A DNA stretch of 64,000 bases from Neocallimastix lanati (nom. inval.) (lineage: Eukaryota > Neocallimastigomycota > Neocallimastigomycetes > Neocallimastigales > Neocallimastigaceae). Of this stretch, positions 1 through 14,915 are shown piece after piece (the first letter of the stretch is position 1; each line of letters begins with the position of its first letter). A program made the position numbers and the translations under genes. The notes beneath the pieces are model-generated. The model was given only the letters and a program-made list of their open reading frames with translations, had not been told where the DNA came from and searched no databases. The stretch is taken from contig JACVTC010000031.1 in the NCBI GenBank assembly GCA_016946835.1, forward strand, positions 1,281,001-1,345,000. The letters run 5' to 3'.

Positions 1-529
1 CAATCATTTTTTATATTTATTTTATATTAAAATTTTAAATAATGTATGGATTATTGAATTTTTTTTTAAATTTAAAATTGATATAAAGTTTTATTATTAA
101 ATTGTTATATATAAAGAAATATATTTCACAAATATATTAAATAAATAGAAATTAATTTAAAAAATTTTTTTTTTGAATGATACAAACTTTTCTTTTTTTT
201 TAATATAAAAAAATATAAATTAATATATATATAAAATATATAAAATATATATTAAATTATATAATTTAATCAATAAATTAAATTCCTTAAATATAAACTC
301 TAATTCATAATAAAATAAAATATTATAATAAATAAAGTTTTTAATTCTATTTTTTTGAAGAATGTCATAACAAAAGTTAAATTAAAAAATAGATTAATCA
401 TCGTTTAAAGTAATAATAATAAAGTATTAAGTAATGATAGTAAAGATAAAAAAAAATATTAATAATTAAAATTATATTCATAATTAAATAATAAAAAAAT
501 TAAATAATAATAATAATTAAAGATAAAAA

Positions 530-805
530 TTATAATAAATAATTAAATAATAAATAATTAAATAATAAATAATTAAATAATAAATAATTAAATAATAAAT
601 AATTAAAAAATAAATAATTAAATAATAAATAATTGAATAATTGAATAATTAAATAATTGAATAATTAAATAATAAATAATAAATAATAAATAATAAATAA
701 TAAATAATAAATAATTGAATAATAAATAATAAATAATAAATAATAAATAATAAATAATAAATAATAAATAATCAAATAATAAATAATAATAATAAATAAT
801 TTGAA
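530..805. repeat. AATAAATAATTAAATAAT-type degenerate tandem repeat
   Basis: About 275 bases of alternating AATAAATAATT, AATTGAATAATT and AATAAATAAT units. The same repeat family recurs at 7935-8450 and 57008-57345. Confidence 0.85.
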
Positions 806-1630
806 TCTTTAATTTTATTAAATAAAGATATAAAAATAATAATGAAATGAAATGAATTTTTTCTTTTTCTTTTTCTTTTTATTAATATTTTCATATTAAT
901 TTTTAAAATTTAACTTTAATTTTTAAGAAAATTAGATTTTATCATTTGTTCTAAAATAATGAAATTATTATACTAAAAAAAAAAAAATTGATTAGTTTTC
1001 TTTTTTTTTTTTTTATAATACCATTATAAATATTAATTAGAATGAAATAAAATCAAAGTAATAAATATAATAGTTAATAAATAATAAAAATAAAAAAAAA
1101 AAAAAAAACAATTAAAGTAATAAAATAGAATAAAATAAAATAAAATAATTTATTATTATTATTTTTTTTAATTAATTAATTTTATTATTTTAGCAATAAT
1201 AACAGAATTAAAGATGATGGTAGTTCAAAGCAGTTTTCTGGGGATGCTTATTATTAATTAAAATTTACTCATAATATTAAAATTTTAAAGAAAAATTAAA
1301 AATTAAAAAAACTTTAAAAAAAAAAAAAAAACTTCTCATCAACTATTATTAAATTTAATAACATTCTAGCTCTAACCTTTTTAATTAATTCCTTTTTTTT
1401 TTTTTTTTTATTATTTATTTATATATTCATTGGAATGAAAAAAAGGATTTCATTTCTCCTGTTCGTTGTATTTTTTTTATAACTGAATTTCATTTATTTA
1501 ATTTATTTATTTATTTATTTAAACATTTATTTATTTAAGCATTCATTCATTTATTTAATTTATTTATTAGTATTATTTAATATGTGACTTTTTTCATTTT
1601 TTGTAATTTTATTTTATTTTATTTTATTTT

Positions 1631-1715
1631 ATTCCATCTGTACTTTATATTCACATTTCTTCTATTTATTTTATTTTATTTTATTCCATCTGTACTTTAT
1701 ATTTATACTTCTTCT
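1631..1715. repeat. Two tandem copies of a 52-bp unit
   Basis: The 20-mer ATTCCATCTGTACTTTATAT starts at 1631 and again at 1683, each preceded by an ATTTT run and followed by a similar CTTCT-containing stretch. A local tandem duplication of period 52 is the simplest reading. Confidence 0.75.
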
Positions 1716-1817
1716 TTTTATTTTATTTTATTTTTATAACAAGTAATATTTTCTTTAAAAATAAATATAATAATAAAAATAAAAATAAAAAAGACTGAAT
1801 AAAATTTAAAAGTATTT

Positions 1818-1820
1818 ATA

Positions 1821-1863
<43 letters not shown>

Positions 1864-1962
1864 TAATAATAATAATAATAAAATAATAATAAAATAATAA
1901 AATAATAATAAAATAATAAATAATAATAATAAAATAATGAAAATAATAATAATAATAATAAA
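1818..1962. repeat. AAT trinucleotide repeat with AAAT interruptions
   Basis: Runs of AAT broken by single extra A bases. It passes into the left arm of the inverted repeat at 1966. Confidence 0.85.
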
Positions 1963-1965
1963 GAC

Positions 1966-2013
1966 ATAATTATTTTTTCTTTTTCTTGTTTTATTTTTAT
2001 TTTTTTTCTTTTT

Positions 2014-2047
<34 letters not shown>

Positions 2048-2193
2048 TTTTTTTTCCTTTTTTATCCTAAACAAATAAACAAAAAAAAAAAAATTTTTTT
2101 TTCATTTTTTTCTTCTTTATCAACTGAATTTGAATAAAAAAGGAAAAAAAAATAGAAAAAAGAAATAAAACAAGAAAAAGAAAAAATAATTAT
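1966..2193. repeat. Inverted repeat, 31-bp perfect arms
   Basis: Bases 1966-1996 (start ATAATTATTTTTTC, end CTTGTTTTATTT) are the exact reverse complement of 2163-2193. Similarity extends outward imperfectly: AATAATGAAAATAATAAT before the left arm mirrors ATTATTTTCATTATT after the right arm. The spacer is about 166 bases and contains long T and A runs that could pair too. RNA from here could fold into a long hairpin. Confidence 0.8.
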
Positions 2194-4879
2194 ATTTTAT
2201 TATTTTATTATTATTTTATTATTATTTTCATTATTTAATATTTTATAATATTTTATAATATTTTATAATATTTTATAATATTTAATAATATTTTATATTT
2301 TATAATATTTTATAAGATTTTATAAGATTTTATAAGATTTCATTATTTCATTTTAATTTCAAAGCATCGACTAAACCTTATTTAATAATAAAATCTTGAT
2401 TCATGCGATAAAAATTACAATTAATATTAACATAAGAAAATAAGAAAATAAAAATAAAGGAAAATATTGAATCCTTGGATCATTTATTATTTTTATCTTC
2501 TAGGAACGAAAGAAAGAAAGAAAGAATCATACAAACATAAAAAATAAAAATTAAAAATTAAAATATAACTATATATATATATATATATAAAAAAAGAATC
2601 CATCCCAATAAGATAGAATAATTAAATCATAAAAATATAAATAAATAAATAAATATAAATGGAATATTCATTCATTTACACAACCTCATTATATCTAAAA
2701 AAATAATAATAAAAGTAAAAAATAAAAAAAAAAAAAAGAAAAAAAGTTTTTATTATTTTTTATAAATAATCAATGCATAAATTTAAGAAATAGGAAAATA
2801 CAAATAAATATAAAATAATTATAAAATAAAATAAAATAAAATAAAAATAAATATAAAATAATTATAAAAAATAAAATAATTATAAAATAAAAAATAAAAA
2901 TAAAAATAATTATAAAAAATAAAATAAAAAATTGTTCCTTCTAATATTAATAAATAAATATAAATGTAATATTTATATATTCCATGCATTTTATATATTC
3001 TTTATATTCTCTATATTTCATATATTTCATATATTCTCTATATTCTAAGTATTTTATATATTCTATGTGCATAAATTAATTGATTCTCTTTTTTTTAAAA
3101 AAAAAATAAAAAAATTGACATTAATTTCTTAATAATGAATAAAATCACAAGACTTAACCTCCTATGATATATACTGTAATATTCATAATATTTTTAAGTC
3201 CTTCCCTGCACTAACTACTAATCTAATTGTATTGTTCCTTTTTTGTTATTATAGACTTTATAGATAAATTATATAAAGTAATTACAATTGGTATAGCTAA
3301 CTTAATTTTATATATATACTTATATACTAATAATAATAATAATAATAATTTATAATAGTAAAAACTATATAGTAATACTATGATTAATAATAATAAATTA
3401 ATATGGAAAAATATTATATAATAAAAGTCAAGATGATCCATATATAAACTTTAATTTTAATATTTTTGCACTTTATTTTTATTACTATGTAATAATAAAT
3501 TGATGTATTTATTTCATCTATCATTGATTTTTTTCTATTGATTTATATATACAACTTTATATATTAGTTATATTTATATTAATATTTTCATATTCTTTTT
3601 TTTTTTTTTTTATTTTTTTTTTAGTAATTAATATTTTTATTTATTTATTAATTATAAATACATTTATTTTATTTTATTTAATATTATTATTTATTTAATA
3701 TTTTTATTTATTTAATATTATTATTTATTTAATATTTTTATTTATTTAATATTATATTTAATATTTTTATTTTAATCTAAAATTTTTTTTTTTCTTAATC
3801 TAAAATTTTTTTTTTTAATCTATTTCTAATTTCCAAAAAAAGAATTGTAATCATTCACGAGACCCACTGTTTAATTAAATTTCAAATAAAAAAAAAGGAA
3901 AAAAAGAAAAAAAGAAAAAACTTTTTAGAAAATTGTTTTTTTTTTTTATTTTTATTTTTTTTCATTTATTTATTTATTTATTTATTTATTCATTGATTTA
4001 TTCATTGATTTATTTATTAATTTTTTCATATTTTTTTAATTTATTTTTATATAAATATTTTTATCCTAAAAAATTAATTAAATCGACTTTTATAGTTAAA
4101 TTTAATTTTCTATTTTAATTTAAAAAAAATTTTTTTTTTAAAATTCTATCCTGTTAATTTATCATATATAAAATAATATAAAATAATATAAAATAATATA
4201 AAATAATATTAAATAATATAAAATAATATAAAATAAAATAGAATAGAATAGTTATAAACTATACTATAAAATAATATAAAATAATAAAAACTATAAATTA
4301 GATATTAAATAAAGTTTATATCGTGTAAATTAAAATAAATTGTCTTTTTTTTTTTTTTTTTTTTTTTTGAAAATGACTGGTAAAATTAAAAAAATGAAAT
4401 AGAATGAAATGAATTAAAAATGGTGACTCTTCTTTTTTTTTTATTATATCTATGTTATAGAGAGAGAGTAGTAATAGCTATGAATTATTAATTATTTATT
4501 ATTTTCATTTTAATATTTTAATGCATAGATGTAGTAATAATCTTTTTTTTTTTTTATAGATATATATATTACATATAATAATGTATTTAGAATAGAGAAA
4601 TGATGACTAATCATAATGAACTCTTTAATAATAATTAACTGTCACTGTGATATATGAGTAATCAAAGTATTAAAAAAAGAAAAAATAATATTAATAAAGA
4701 TATATATATAAAAACAAAAAGCAAGTTTTTTCTCTCTCTATCATGTACTATGTATTACAAATTCAAAGGTATTGTGAAAGTGAAACAGTATTAAGAAATA
4801 ATATTAAAAATAAAGGCATGATATTATGATATAATATGTAACACTGTAAAACGTTAAACCATATTGTATTCATTTTTTA

Positions 4880-5024
<145 letters not shown>

Positions 5025-5254
5025 TATTAATTATTATTTATTATTTATTTATATCAATTTTTTTTATATATAAAAAAATTATTACAATAGTTTAATTTAT
5101 TTACGTTACATAAAAATTTTATGTAGAGGAATCTTTTAATTTTTTTTTTTAATTAATATATTTTATTACATATTAAAAAAAAGGAAAAAAAAGAAAAGAA
5201 AAGAAGGAAAAGAGTTTTTTTTTTTTTTTTTTAAAAAAGTTTTATGATTAAATT

Positions 5255-5460
5255 CAATAATAAATATAAAATAATAATAAATATAAAATAATAATAAATA
5301 TAAAATAATAATAAATATAAAATAATAATAAATATAAAATAATAATAAATATAAAATAATAATAAATATAAAATAATAATAAATATAAAATAATAATAAA
5401 TATAAAATAATAATAAATATAAAATAATAATAAATATAAAATAATAATTAAATATAAAAT
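5255..5460. repeat. 17-bp minisatellite
   Basis: About twelve head-to-tail copies of TATAAAATAATAATAAA, nearly without variation, which suggests recent expansion or ongoing homogenisation. Confidence 0.85.
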
Positions 5461-5689
5461 AAAATCTAAAACTATATATAAATATAATTCATTATTATTT
5501 ATATATATTATAATATTAAAAAATTATAATATTAAAAAATATTTATATATGTCTTAAATTTGAATAAGGAATAAATATTATAATAATAATTAGAAAATAA
5601 ATGAATTTATTCATCTTTTTTTTTTTTTTATTCTAATTTATTTTCATTATTTTATAATTTATTATTTAATTTTATAATTATATAATTAT

Positions 5690-5945
5690 TTAATTATTTA
5701 ATTATTTAATTATTTATTATTTATTATATTTATTATTTATTATTTATTATTCAATTATTTATTATTTATTATTATTATTTATTATTTATTATTTATTATT
5801 TATTATTTATTATTTATTATTTATCAATTATTATTTATTATTTAATTATTTAATTATTTATTATTTATTATTCAATTATTTATTATTTATTATTTATTAT
5901 TCATTATTTATTATTTATTATTTATTATATAATTAATTAATTATT
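5690..5945. repeat. TTATTTA / TTATTTAATTA repeat block
   Basis: Degenerate tandem array of TTATTTA units with occasional TTCAATTA, the reverse-complement type of the AATAATTGAATAAT arrays elsewhere in the desert. Confidence 0.8.
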
Positions 5946-6149
5946 TATTTATTACTCCAATATTATTTTTATTAAACAACTCAATTTGTACTAATTTATC
6001 GTATATTAAGCAGAATAATGATAATATATTTGTAAATTAAAAGATCACATATTAAAAAAAGCTAAAAGTGTAAACAATTTAAATTAAAATAGTGACATAA
6101 TAAATTGTATTAAATTATTTTTATTTCTATTAATGAAATCAAAAAATTA

Positions 6150-6188
<39 letters not shown>

Positions 6189-6300
6189 ATATAATAAATA
6201 AATATAATAATATGAATAAATTAAGTAAATAAATAATAATGTAAATAAATAAATAAATAAATATAATAAAATAAATAAATAAATAAATAAATAAAATAGA
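6150..6300. repeat. AAAT tetranucleotide repeat
   Basis: AAATAAAT runs broken by ATAATAAAT and a short unique stretch near 6205-6235. Confidence 0.8.
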
Positions 6301-7721
6301 TAAAACTACAACAATTATTGAAGAAAAAGAATAAGAATAATAAGAATAAGAAAAAGAATTAAGAGTAAGAAAAAGAATAAGAATAATAAGAATAAGAATA
6401 AGAATTAAGAATTAATTATTAAGAATTAAGAATTAATTATTATTGAAAGTATTATTAATGAAAAAGAAATTTGATCTTTCTATATAAAGAAAAAGGAAAA
6501 AAAAAGTTTAAAATTGATACGATCTATTAAGAAAAATCTTTTTTTTTTTTTATATATATATTTATTTTATTGCATATTTATTTTATTGCATAATTATTTT
6601 TTTTTTTTGCCTAAATCATAATAAAAATGACTTTTAAAATGACCTGCATAGAGTTTTTTTTTTCTTGGTAAAAATAAAAAAAAAAAATATGGTAATCTTA
6701 TAAAAATAAATGTTAATTAAATCAACGAAAATAAATAAATGAATAGGATTAAATAAAAATACCAAAGAAAACAAAGAGGAAAAAAAAATTAAAAAAATTA
6801 AAAAAAGAATGAATGAATGAACTAGAATTTTTTAAAAAAAAATTTTAAAAAAAAAACAAAATTATAATTTTTATGAAGGAATGAAAAGTAAAAATAAAAA
6901 ATAAAACTAAAAAAAAAAATAAAACTAAAATAAAGAAAATAAAGAAAATTTATAGTTATTATTTAATATTTAATATTTAATATTAAATATTTATATAAAT
7001 AAATAAATAAATAAATAAAATAATATATTTTATCTTTAATATGTAAAATATTAATTGTTAACGAATTACAAAAAAAAAAAAAAAAAAAAAAAAAATCTTT
7101 AAGTAAAAACTGACCGTTTAAAAAAAAAAATGAAACATTAAATTAATTAATCCATTATCAGATATATAATAAAAAATGCATCTAAAATGTGTTAAAATTA
7201 ACATCTGAAATATTAAAAAAAATATATATAAAGTTCTTTTTTTTTTTATATTTATTTACTGATTGATTTAATATCATGGCTAAAGAGTTAAAAAATTATC
7301 ATTCATAAAATAAAAATAAAAATTGAAGATAAATAAATAAATATATAAATAAATATATATATCCACAACACTTTACTTTTTTTTTTCTTTCTACATTTTT
7401 ATTTTTTATTTCATATTTTATAATATTTAATATTTTAATATCTATCTATAATATATATATATTTTTTTCTTTTTTTACTTTTTTATATTGTATTCATTAA
7501 TTAATAGAATAAATAATAAAAATAAAAAATAAAAAAAAAAAAGGTCATATGAAGGATTTGTTAATAAATACAATAAAATAATAGAATAGAATAATAATCA
7601 ATACAATAATTTTACAGGTAAAGGAAAAGTTAAAGAGAATCAAATGGGATAATAAATAATAATTAAAAACAATAAAAACAGTAAAAAAAAGAAACAAAAA
7701 AAAAAAGTGAATAATGTATCA

Positions 7722-7756
<35 letters not shown>

Positions 7757-7934
7757 TTTTATTTTTTGTTTCTATCTTGACCGCTTTATATTATATTATA
7801 ATATAATATATTATAATATAGGATAGGATAGGATTAGTCTATTTAATTTTTTCTATTTTCTTTTTTATTTCTAACTTTATTTTACTTAAACTTTTATTAA
7901 ATAAACACAAAATAATACTAAATAACAATAAAAA

Positions 7935-8450
7935 GAGTATTTATTAATAAATAATAAATAATAAATAATTAAATAATAAATAATAAATAATTGAATAATA
8001 AATAATAAATAATAAATAATTAAATAATTAAATAATTGAATAATAAATAATAAATAATAAATAATAAATAATTGAATAATAAATAATTGAATAATAAATA
8101 ATTGAATAATAAATAATAAATAATTGAATAATAAATAATTGAATAATAAATAATAAATAATAAATAATAAATAGTAAATAATTAAATAATTAAATAATTG
8201 AATAATAAATAATAAATAATAAATAATAAATAATTGAATAATAAATAATTGAATAATAAATAATTGAATAATAAATAATAAATAATTGAATAATAAATAA
8301 TAAATAATTGAATAATAAATAATTGAATAATAAATAATAAATAATTGAATAATAAATAATTGAATAATAAATAATAAATAATTGAATAATAAATAATAAA
8401 TATAATAAATAATAAATAATTAAATAATTAAATAATTAAATAATTGAATA
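7935..8450. repeat. AATAATTGAATAATAAAT complex satellite, about 0.5 kb
   Basis: The longest satellite in the desert. AATAATTG and AATAATAAAT units alternate in higher-order blocks of about 25 to 40 bases. The G in AATTG is the only regular non-A/T base. Confidence 0.85.
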
Positions 8451-8717
8451 ATATATTATTTCTTTTATTTTTTTTTTTTTTACCATCCATTTTAAACTTT
8501 ATTAATTATAAAAAATGACATTTGAACATTAATAAATAAATAAATAAAAACTAATTAATATTAAAAAATAATGGAATATTAAATAATGGAATAATAAATA
8601 ATGGAATAATAATTCATTTTTATAATAATAATAATTAGATATATAATTTACATCATATAGTGAATAATTTCTTTTTTTTTTTTTATTGTTGGTACCTCAT
8701 ACCACTTGTAAGATTTC

Positions 8718-8749
8718 ATCAACCTAAATTTTTTAAATGTTAGGTTGAT
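8718..8749. repeat. Short perfect hairpin
   Basis: ATCAACCTAA (8718-8727) pairs perfectly with TTAGGTTGAT (8740-8749). With one bulged G the stem extends four more pairs (ATTT/AAAT), leaving a three-base loop. It sits next to a small G/C-richer stretch (GGTACCTCATACCAC) inside otherwise plain A/T DNA. Confidence 0.6.
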
Positions 8750-11700
8750 TAAATTTTTTTATTATTTATTTTAATATTTTTTTTAATATTATTTATTTTA
8801 ATATTTTTTTTAATATTTTTTATTTTAATTTTAAATCATCAAAAAAAAAAAAAATTAAAAAAGTGGAAAATAGTTTAATATATTAATAATTAATTCCATT
8901 ATATAACAATGAATATATTAAATTATATTGAAATTAATTTATTTCTATATTCATTATATGGAAAAAATTAGAAATTAGAAATAAATTAGAAATAAGCATT
9001 TTAAAAGGAATTTTTAGGAAATGAGATCAATAATTATTAATAATTAAGGTTTAACATCATTTAAATTAAAAAATAAATCAATAAAGAATAAAGTTTTCTT
9101 TTGAATTTTTTTAATATTATTATAAAATAATAAATCAAAAATTAATTAATTTATTAATATATTATAATATATAATAATATAAAATTGACATATAATAAAT
9201 TCAAATAGAATTAAATTAAAAAAATAAAAAATAAACAATGAAATAAAATAAAATAAAATAAAATAAAAAACCACTTTTTGAAATATATATATGAATAAAT
9301 TAATAAAATGGATACAAATGAATTTGTTTTTTTTTTTATTTTTTAATTTAATTCTAATTGAATTTATTATATTATATTATATTATATGTAATATAATATA
9401 ATATATTTTAAATATTAAATAAAATTTCCATTTTTTTTTTATTATTTACATTTGCCATATGTTAAATATAAAATATTAAATAATACATTATAAATTATAT
9501 AAATTATATAAATTATATACAATACATTGATATATGAAATACATCTTTCATATAAATATATTATTTTATTATATATTATATATATTTTAATAAAAATATT
9601 TATTAATAATATTATTACAACTACTATGAATAATAATAATAATAATTATTTATATTATTATTACTAATAATAATAATAATAATAATAATTATTTATATTT
9701 TATTATGATATAATTTTTTTATCTTTTATGTTAGGATTTGTAATTATTATTTTAATTTGTGAAAGACTTTAATAAAGATGATTAATTAAAAAAAAAAAAA
9801 AAAAAGAGAAAAAATAATGAACATTGAAAGAAAAAAAAAATGTATAAATGAATATAATGAAATGAATTAAATAAAATAAAAAAATTTTATCAATTTAATA
9901 CTTTAAATATAAAAATTGAAAATTAAAAAACTAATTAATGATAATAATAATACTATTAAATATGAAAAACTATAAAAAATTATAAAATATAAAAAAAAAT
10001 ATAAAAGATTATAAAATATTAAAATATTTATATATATATATATATGATATATAAAATATATAAAATTTACATATGAAATTTTAACATTAAACAAGTGAAA
10101 AAAAAAAAAGAAGTAGATAGATAGCCATTCATTCATGTATTATTAAATAATAAAAAAAAGTACTTCAGGAATCCACTGAACGATCGTTATCGTTAAGTAA
10201 AAAAAAAAAAAAAAAAATAATTAAAGATGGCTATTGTTCCATCAAATAAAAATAGAAAAAGAAAAAAAAAATAAAAAAGAAAAAGAAAAAGAAGAAAAGA
10301 AAAAAGAAGAAAAAAGAAAAAAGAAAAACAATAAAGAAAAAAGAAAAAAGAAGTAAAAAATTAAAAAAAAGAAAAAAAAGATAATAAACTATTAATTTAT
10401 AATTTCATAATTTAAAAATATTTTTAATTTTATAATATTATAATATTATAATTAATAACGTTCATCATTTCATCATTTTATATAACTTTATAATTAATTA
10501 ATCCTATTAATAAATATTTTTAATTAATCCTAATTTTAAATTTTAATTCTTTATAATCGAAAAGAAAAAGAAAAAAGAAAAAAGAAAAAGAAAAAAAGAA
10601 AAAAGAAAAGAAAAACTTTAATAACTATAGATAGTCTTATTATTATCAGAGATGCCTTTGTTATTATTATTATGGATATATTTTATATTAAATATAAAAA
10701 ATAATATTTTTAAATCTTTGCCTTTTAATAAATCTTAAAATTAAAATAATAAGATCAAAGTGGTTAATTCTTTTTTATTTTTTTTCTAATTATTATAATT
10801 ATACTCTAATTAAAGATATTATAAAAAAATAAAAAATTTTTTTTTAAATCTATTTAAACTTTAATTATTATTTAATAATCCATAATAAAGTAGCCCAAAA
10901 TAATTATTATTATTTTTTATTTAATAAATAAATAAATAAATAAATAAATTAGTATTAATTTAAATAAAAATAAAATTAATAATTAATATTTAAAAATAAA
11001 AATATTTAAAATAAAAATAATTAAAAATAAAAATAATTAAAAATAAAATTAATTAAAAATAAAATTAATTTAAAATAAAAATAATTTTTTATTTTTTATT
11101 TAATTCTCCATTGGAGTGAAATTCAATTGAGATGTTCCACTGAAAAGAAAAAAAAAAAAAAAATAAAAAAAATAAAAAAAATAAAAATAAAAAAAAAAAA
11201 ATAAAATGAAAAAACATTAATAGTAATAATAATAATAATAATAATAATCTTTAAAAGTTATTTAATTTTAATCTTCAAATTTAATAGGATATATATATTG
11301 TATATATATATATATATATTTTTTTTTTAAAAAAAAAGTACTATATATATTTATAGCTTTTGTATAAAACATTTTTTATTATTTTATTATTTATTTTAAT
11401 ATTTTTTTTTTTGTTATTTTATTATTTTATTGGTTTTATTATTATTATTATTTATTGGTTTTATTATTATTATTATTATTTTTTCATATTTTCATTTTTA
11501 ATACATTTAAATTAAAAAAAAAAAAAAAAAAGAAATAATAATAATTTAAATGATGCAAAAAATCAATAAACCATGATTAAAAAAAAATAATAATAAAAAA
11601 ATAAAAAGATAATAATATTATTATTTATTATTATTTATTATTGTTATTATTAATATTATTTATTATAATTTATTATTATTATTTGTTATTATTATTTATT

Positions 11701-12306
11701 ATTATTTTTTTGAAACATTATTATTATTATTATTATTAAAGATAATTTAAAATTTCAAATATAAATTAAAAGTAAATATTAAATATTAATTAATTGGAAT
11801 AATAAAAAATAATAATTAATTTTTTTTTTTTAATTCTTATTTTCCTATTATTCCTATTATTAATTAATAATAAGCATAGAAGTTTATATTGGTAATAAAT
11901 AATACTAATGTTAATTAGGGAAATGTTTGATCATAAATAGTATTATTAATATTATTAATATTAATATTAATTAAATATATATGCATTTATTATTAATATT
12001 ATTAAAATTGTTATTATTATTTTTATTATTATTTCTAATTTTTAATATTTAATATATATATATATATATTTTTATAATTTATTATTCCTAATTTAATATT
12101 ATTAAAAACAACAACAACAAAAAAGTTGATATTTAATTTAATAGTAATTATTGACCATTATTGGTATTATTAAAAAAAGTTTGATTTTAATTAATAATTA
12201 ATAATACTAATAATAAATAATAATAATACTAATAATAAATAATAATACTAATAGTACTACTAATAGTAAATAATAGTAATACTAATAATAATAATAAATA
12301 GAAATA

Positions 12307-12342
<36 letters not shown>

Positions 12343-13037
12343 TATTTTTAATTTATGATTAAAAATGGTAATTTTTCATCCATGAAAATAAAGAATTAAT
12401 AAAAGAATTCAATGAATCTATACTAATTTAAATGATTAATAATTAATAGTTAAATAATAATAATAATCATAATTATAATATTTAAAAAAAAAAAAAAACT
12501 TTAAATTAATTTTAAAAATAATAAATAAATAAATAAAAAAAATTAAAAAAAAAAAAATAAATGGTGAAATGATTTTATATATATATATATATATTAAATT
12601 TTTAAGAATAATAAATCCAAAGTGAAATACTTTTATTATGGAACCATTTAATATTTTTATTTTAATTTTATTCATTTTTATTTATTATTAAAATAAAAAC
12701 GTGACATTCATTAATATTTAATATTGATATATATATAGCTAAATAATAGTTAATAGTTTGTATCTATTTTTTTTTTTTTTCATTTATTTATTGGTATTAT
12801 TGTTTTTTATTAATATCTTTATATCTTTATGTTATTATTATTTATTATTTATTAATTAATAATTAATAATTATTATGACCATGATTATTTAATTCATAAA
12901 TATATTAATTATCTATTATTACTTTTTTATTATTATTATTATTAATACTTGAATCTTAATTTTAATTGATTAAAATTAAATAAATAAATAAAATGAATAA
13001 TTAAAAAAAAAAAAGTTTAAAGATTGAAATATTATTG

Positions 13038-13069
<32 letters not shown>

Positions 13070-13554
13070 ATAATAAAAGTCTTTCCCACCTCAAATCAAT
13101 ATAAAAGAGTTTAGTAAAAGAATTGAAAGAAATTAGTAGTATGATAAAAATTACTAAATAATAATAATAATAATTAAAAAAAAAAAAGTATTATAAATTT
13201 ATTAATAATGAGATTATTACTTTATTCTAAAGGATATTAATAATATTATAAATCTATTACATGATATTCCAAGTGTTGTTTAACGAAGCCAATATGGATT
13301 AAAAAAAAAATAAATAATAATAATAATAATAATAATAATGAATATATATGTTCCTTCATATCTATTTTTTATTTAAAATTATTATTATTTATTATTTATG
13401 AAACTTTTTCAATAATAGTATATTGTAAATCTATTCCATTCTATAAAAATCCATATATTATACTCAACATTTAATTAATTTAAAAAAAATATTTATGATG
13501 AATAATGTAATTTTAATTTATAATATTTTTTTTTTTTATACTATTATTATTATA

Positions 13555-13745
13555 GTTAAAATTATTATTATTAAAATTATTATTATTAAAATTATTATTA
13601 TTAAAATTATTAAAATTATTACTATTAAAATTATTATTATAAAAATTGTTATTATTAAAATTATTTAAAATATTAGTATTAAAATTATCAGTATAAAAAT
13701 TATTATTATTAAAATTGTTAGTATTAAAATTATTATTAAAATTTG
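13555..13745. repeat. 15-bp AAAATTATTATTATT repeat
   Basis: About twelve degenerate copies, with variants in which TTA is replaced by GTTA or CAGTA. Confidence 0.75.
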
Positions 13746-14812
13746 TTCATAAAATTTTAATATTATTTTATTTTATTTTAAAGTAATATTAAAATTTTTA
13801 TTAAAGTAAAAAGTATTATTCTTTTAAAATTAAATAGTTATATTAAGATAATCATATCAAATGAATGATAACAGCAACAAAAATAATAACAATAATAGTA
13901 ATATTGTATTTTTATTAATTGTAACCATAATTATATATATATATAATTATTTTATGTATTATTAACATTAAATACTTTTGATGTACTTTTATTTTTTTTT
14001 TTTTTAATAATCCTACCTTCTTATTATTCTCTAGGAAAAGAAATTTAAATTGAAATTGACTATTAAATATTCCTATAACAAAAGAATTGATAATTATTTC
14101 AATTTTTTTTTCCTTTTGTTATATTATAAAGTAATTTTTTTTTTTTTTCATCTTTATGATATCACCTTTCATAAAAACTTTATTGAATAATAAAAAAAAA
14201 TATTTTAATAACAATAATAATAACAATAAATAAAAAAAAATGAAACAATTTTATTATAACTTTTTTTTTTTTTTATTAATTAATGATTAATAATATTAAT
14301 CATTTTTTTAATACAAATAATACTATTACTTTTATTATTATTGCTTTTATTATTATTGTTATTATTATTATTAAAATATCATTAATATTAATGACATTAT
14401 AAATAATAAAAAGAAAAATAAGAGGGTCTTATTTAATAATAAGGTCTTATTTAATAATAGTAAACTTTAAATTTAATTATTGATTTGTTTAATCGTTTAA
14501 TTTAAGCAATTTAAGCATAAATCAAAATGTATGAAAAAAAAAAAAATTTTTTTTTTACAAAATTATATATGAAAAAAAAAAAAAAAACTCTATATAAGAT
14601 TAAATTATTAATTAAATGAAAAATATTGAGAAAAAAAAAAGTTTATATCTTTTATAATAATTATAGAATTAATAATTAAAATATCATTAATAATAAAAAA
14701 ATATCATTAATAATGATTAATATTAATAATAATAATTATAATTAATTAATGATTAAAGTATTTTTTTTTTTAATTATATTAAAAAATATTTTTATTTTAT
14801 AATATTAAAAAG

Positions 14813-14915
14813 TTTTTTTTTTTTTTTTTTTATTATTTTTTTTAGAATTCTTTTTTTTTTTTTTTTTTTTTAGAATTCTTTTTTTTTTTTTTTTTTTAGA
14901 ATTCTTTTTTTTTTT
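14813..14915. repeat. Three poly-T/AGAATTC units
   Basis: AGAATTC occurs at 14844, 14872 and 14898, each followed by about 20 T, giving a tandem repeat of period 26 to 28. Tract length may be unreliable in assembly. Confidence 0.7.

Noticed and set aside
5255-8450. CRISPR-like regular repeats
   Set aside because: Repeats are contiguous minisatellites without unique spacers, in a eukaryotic genome.
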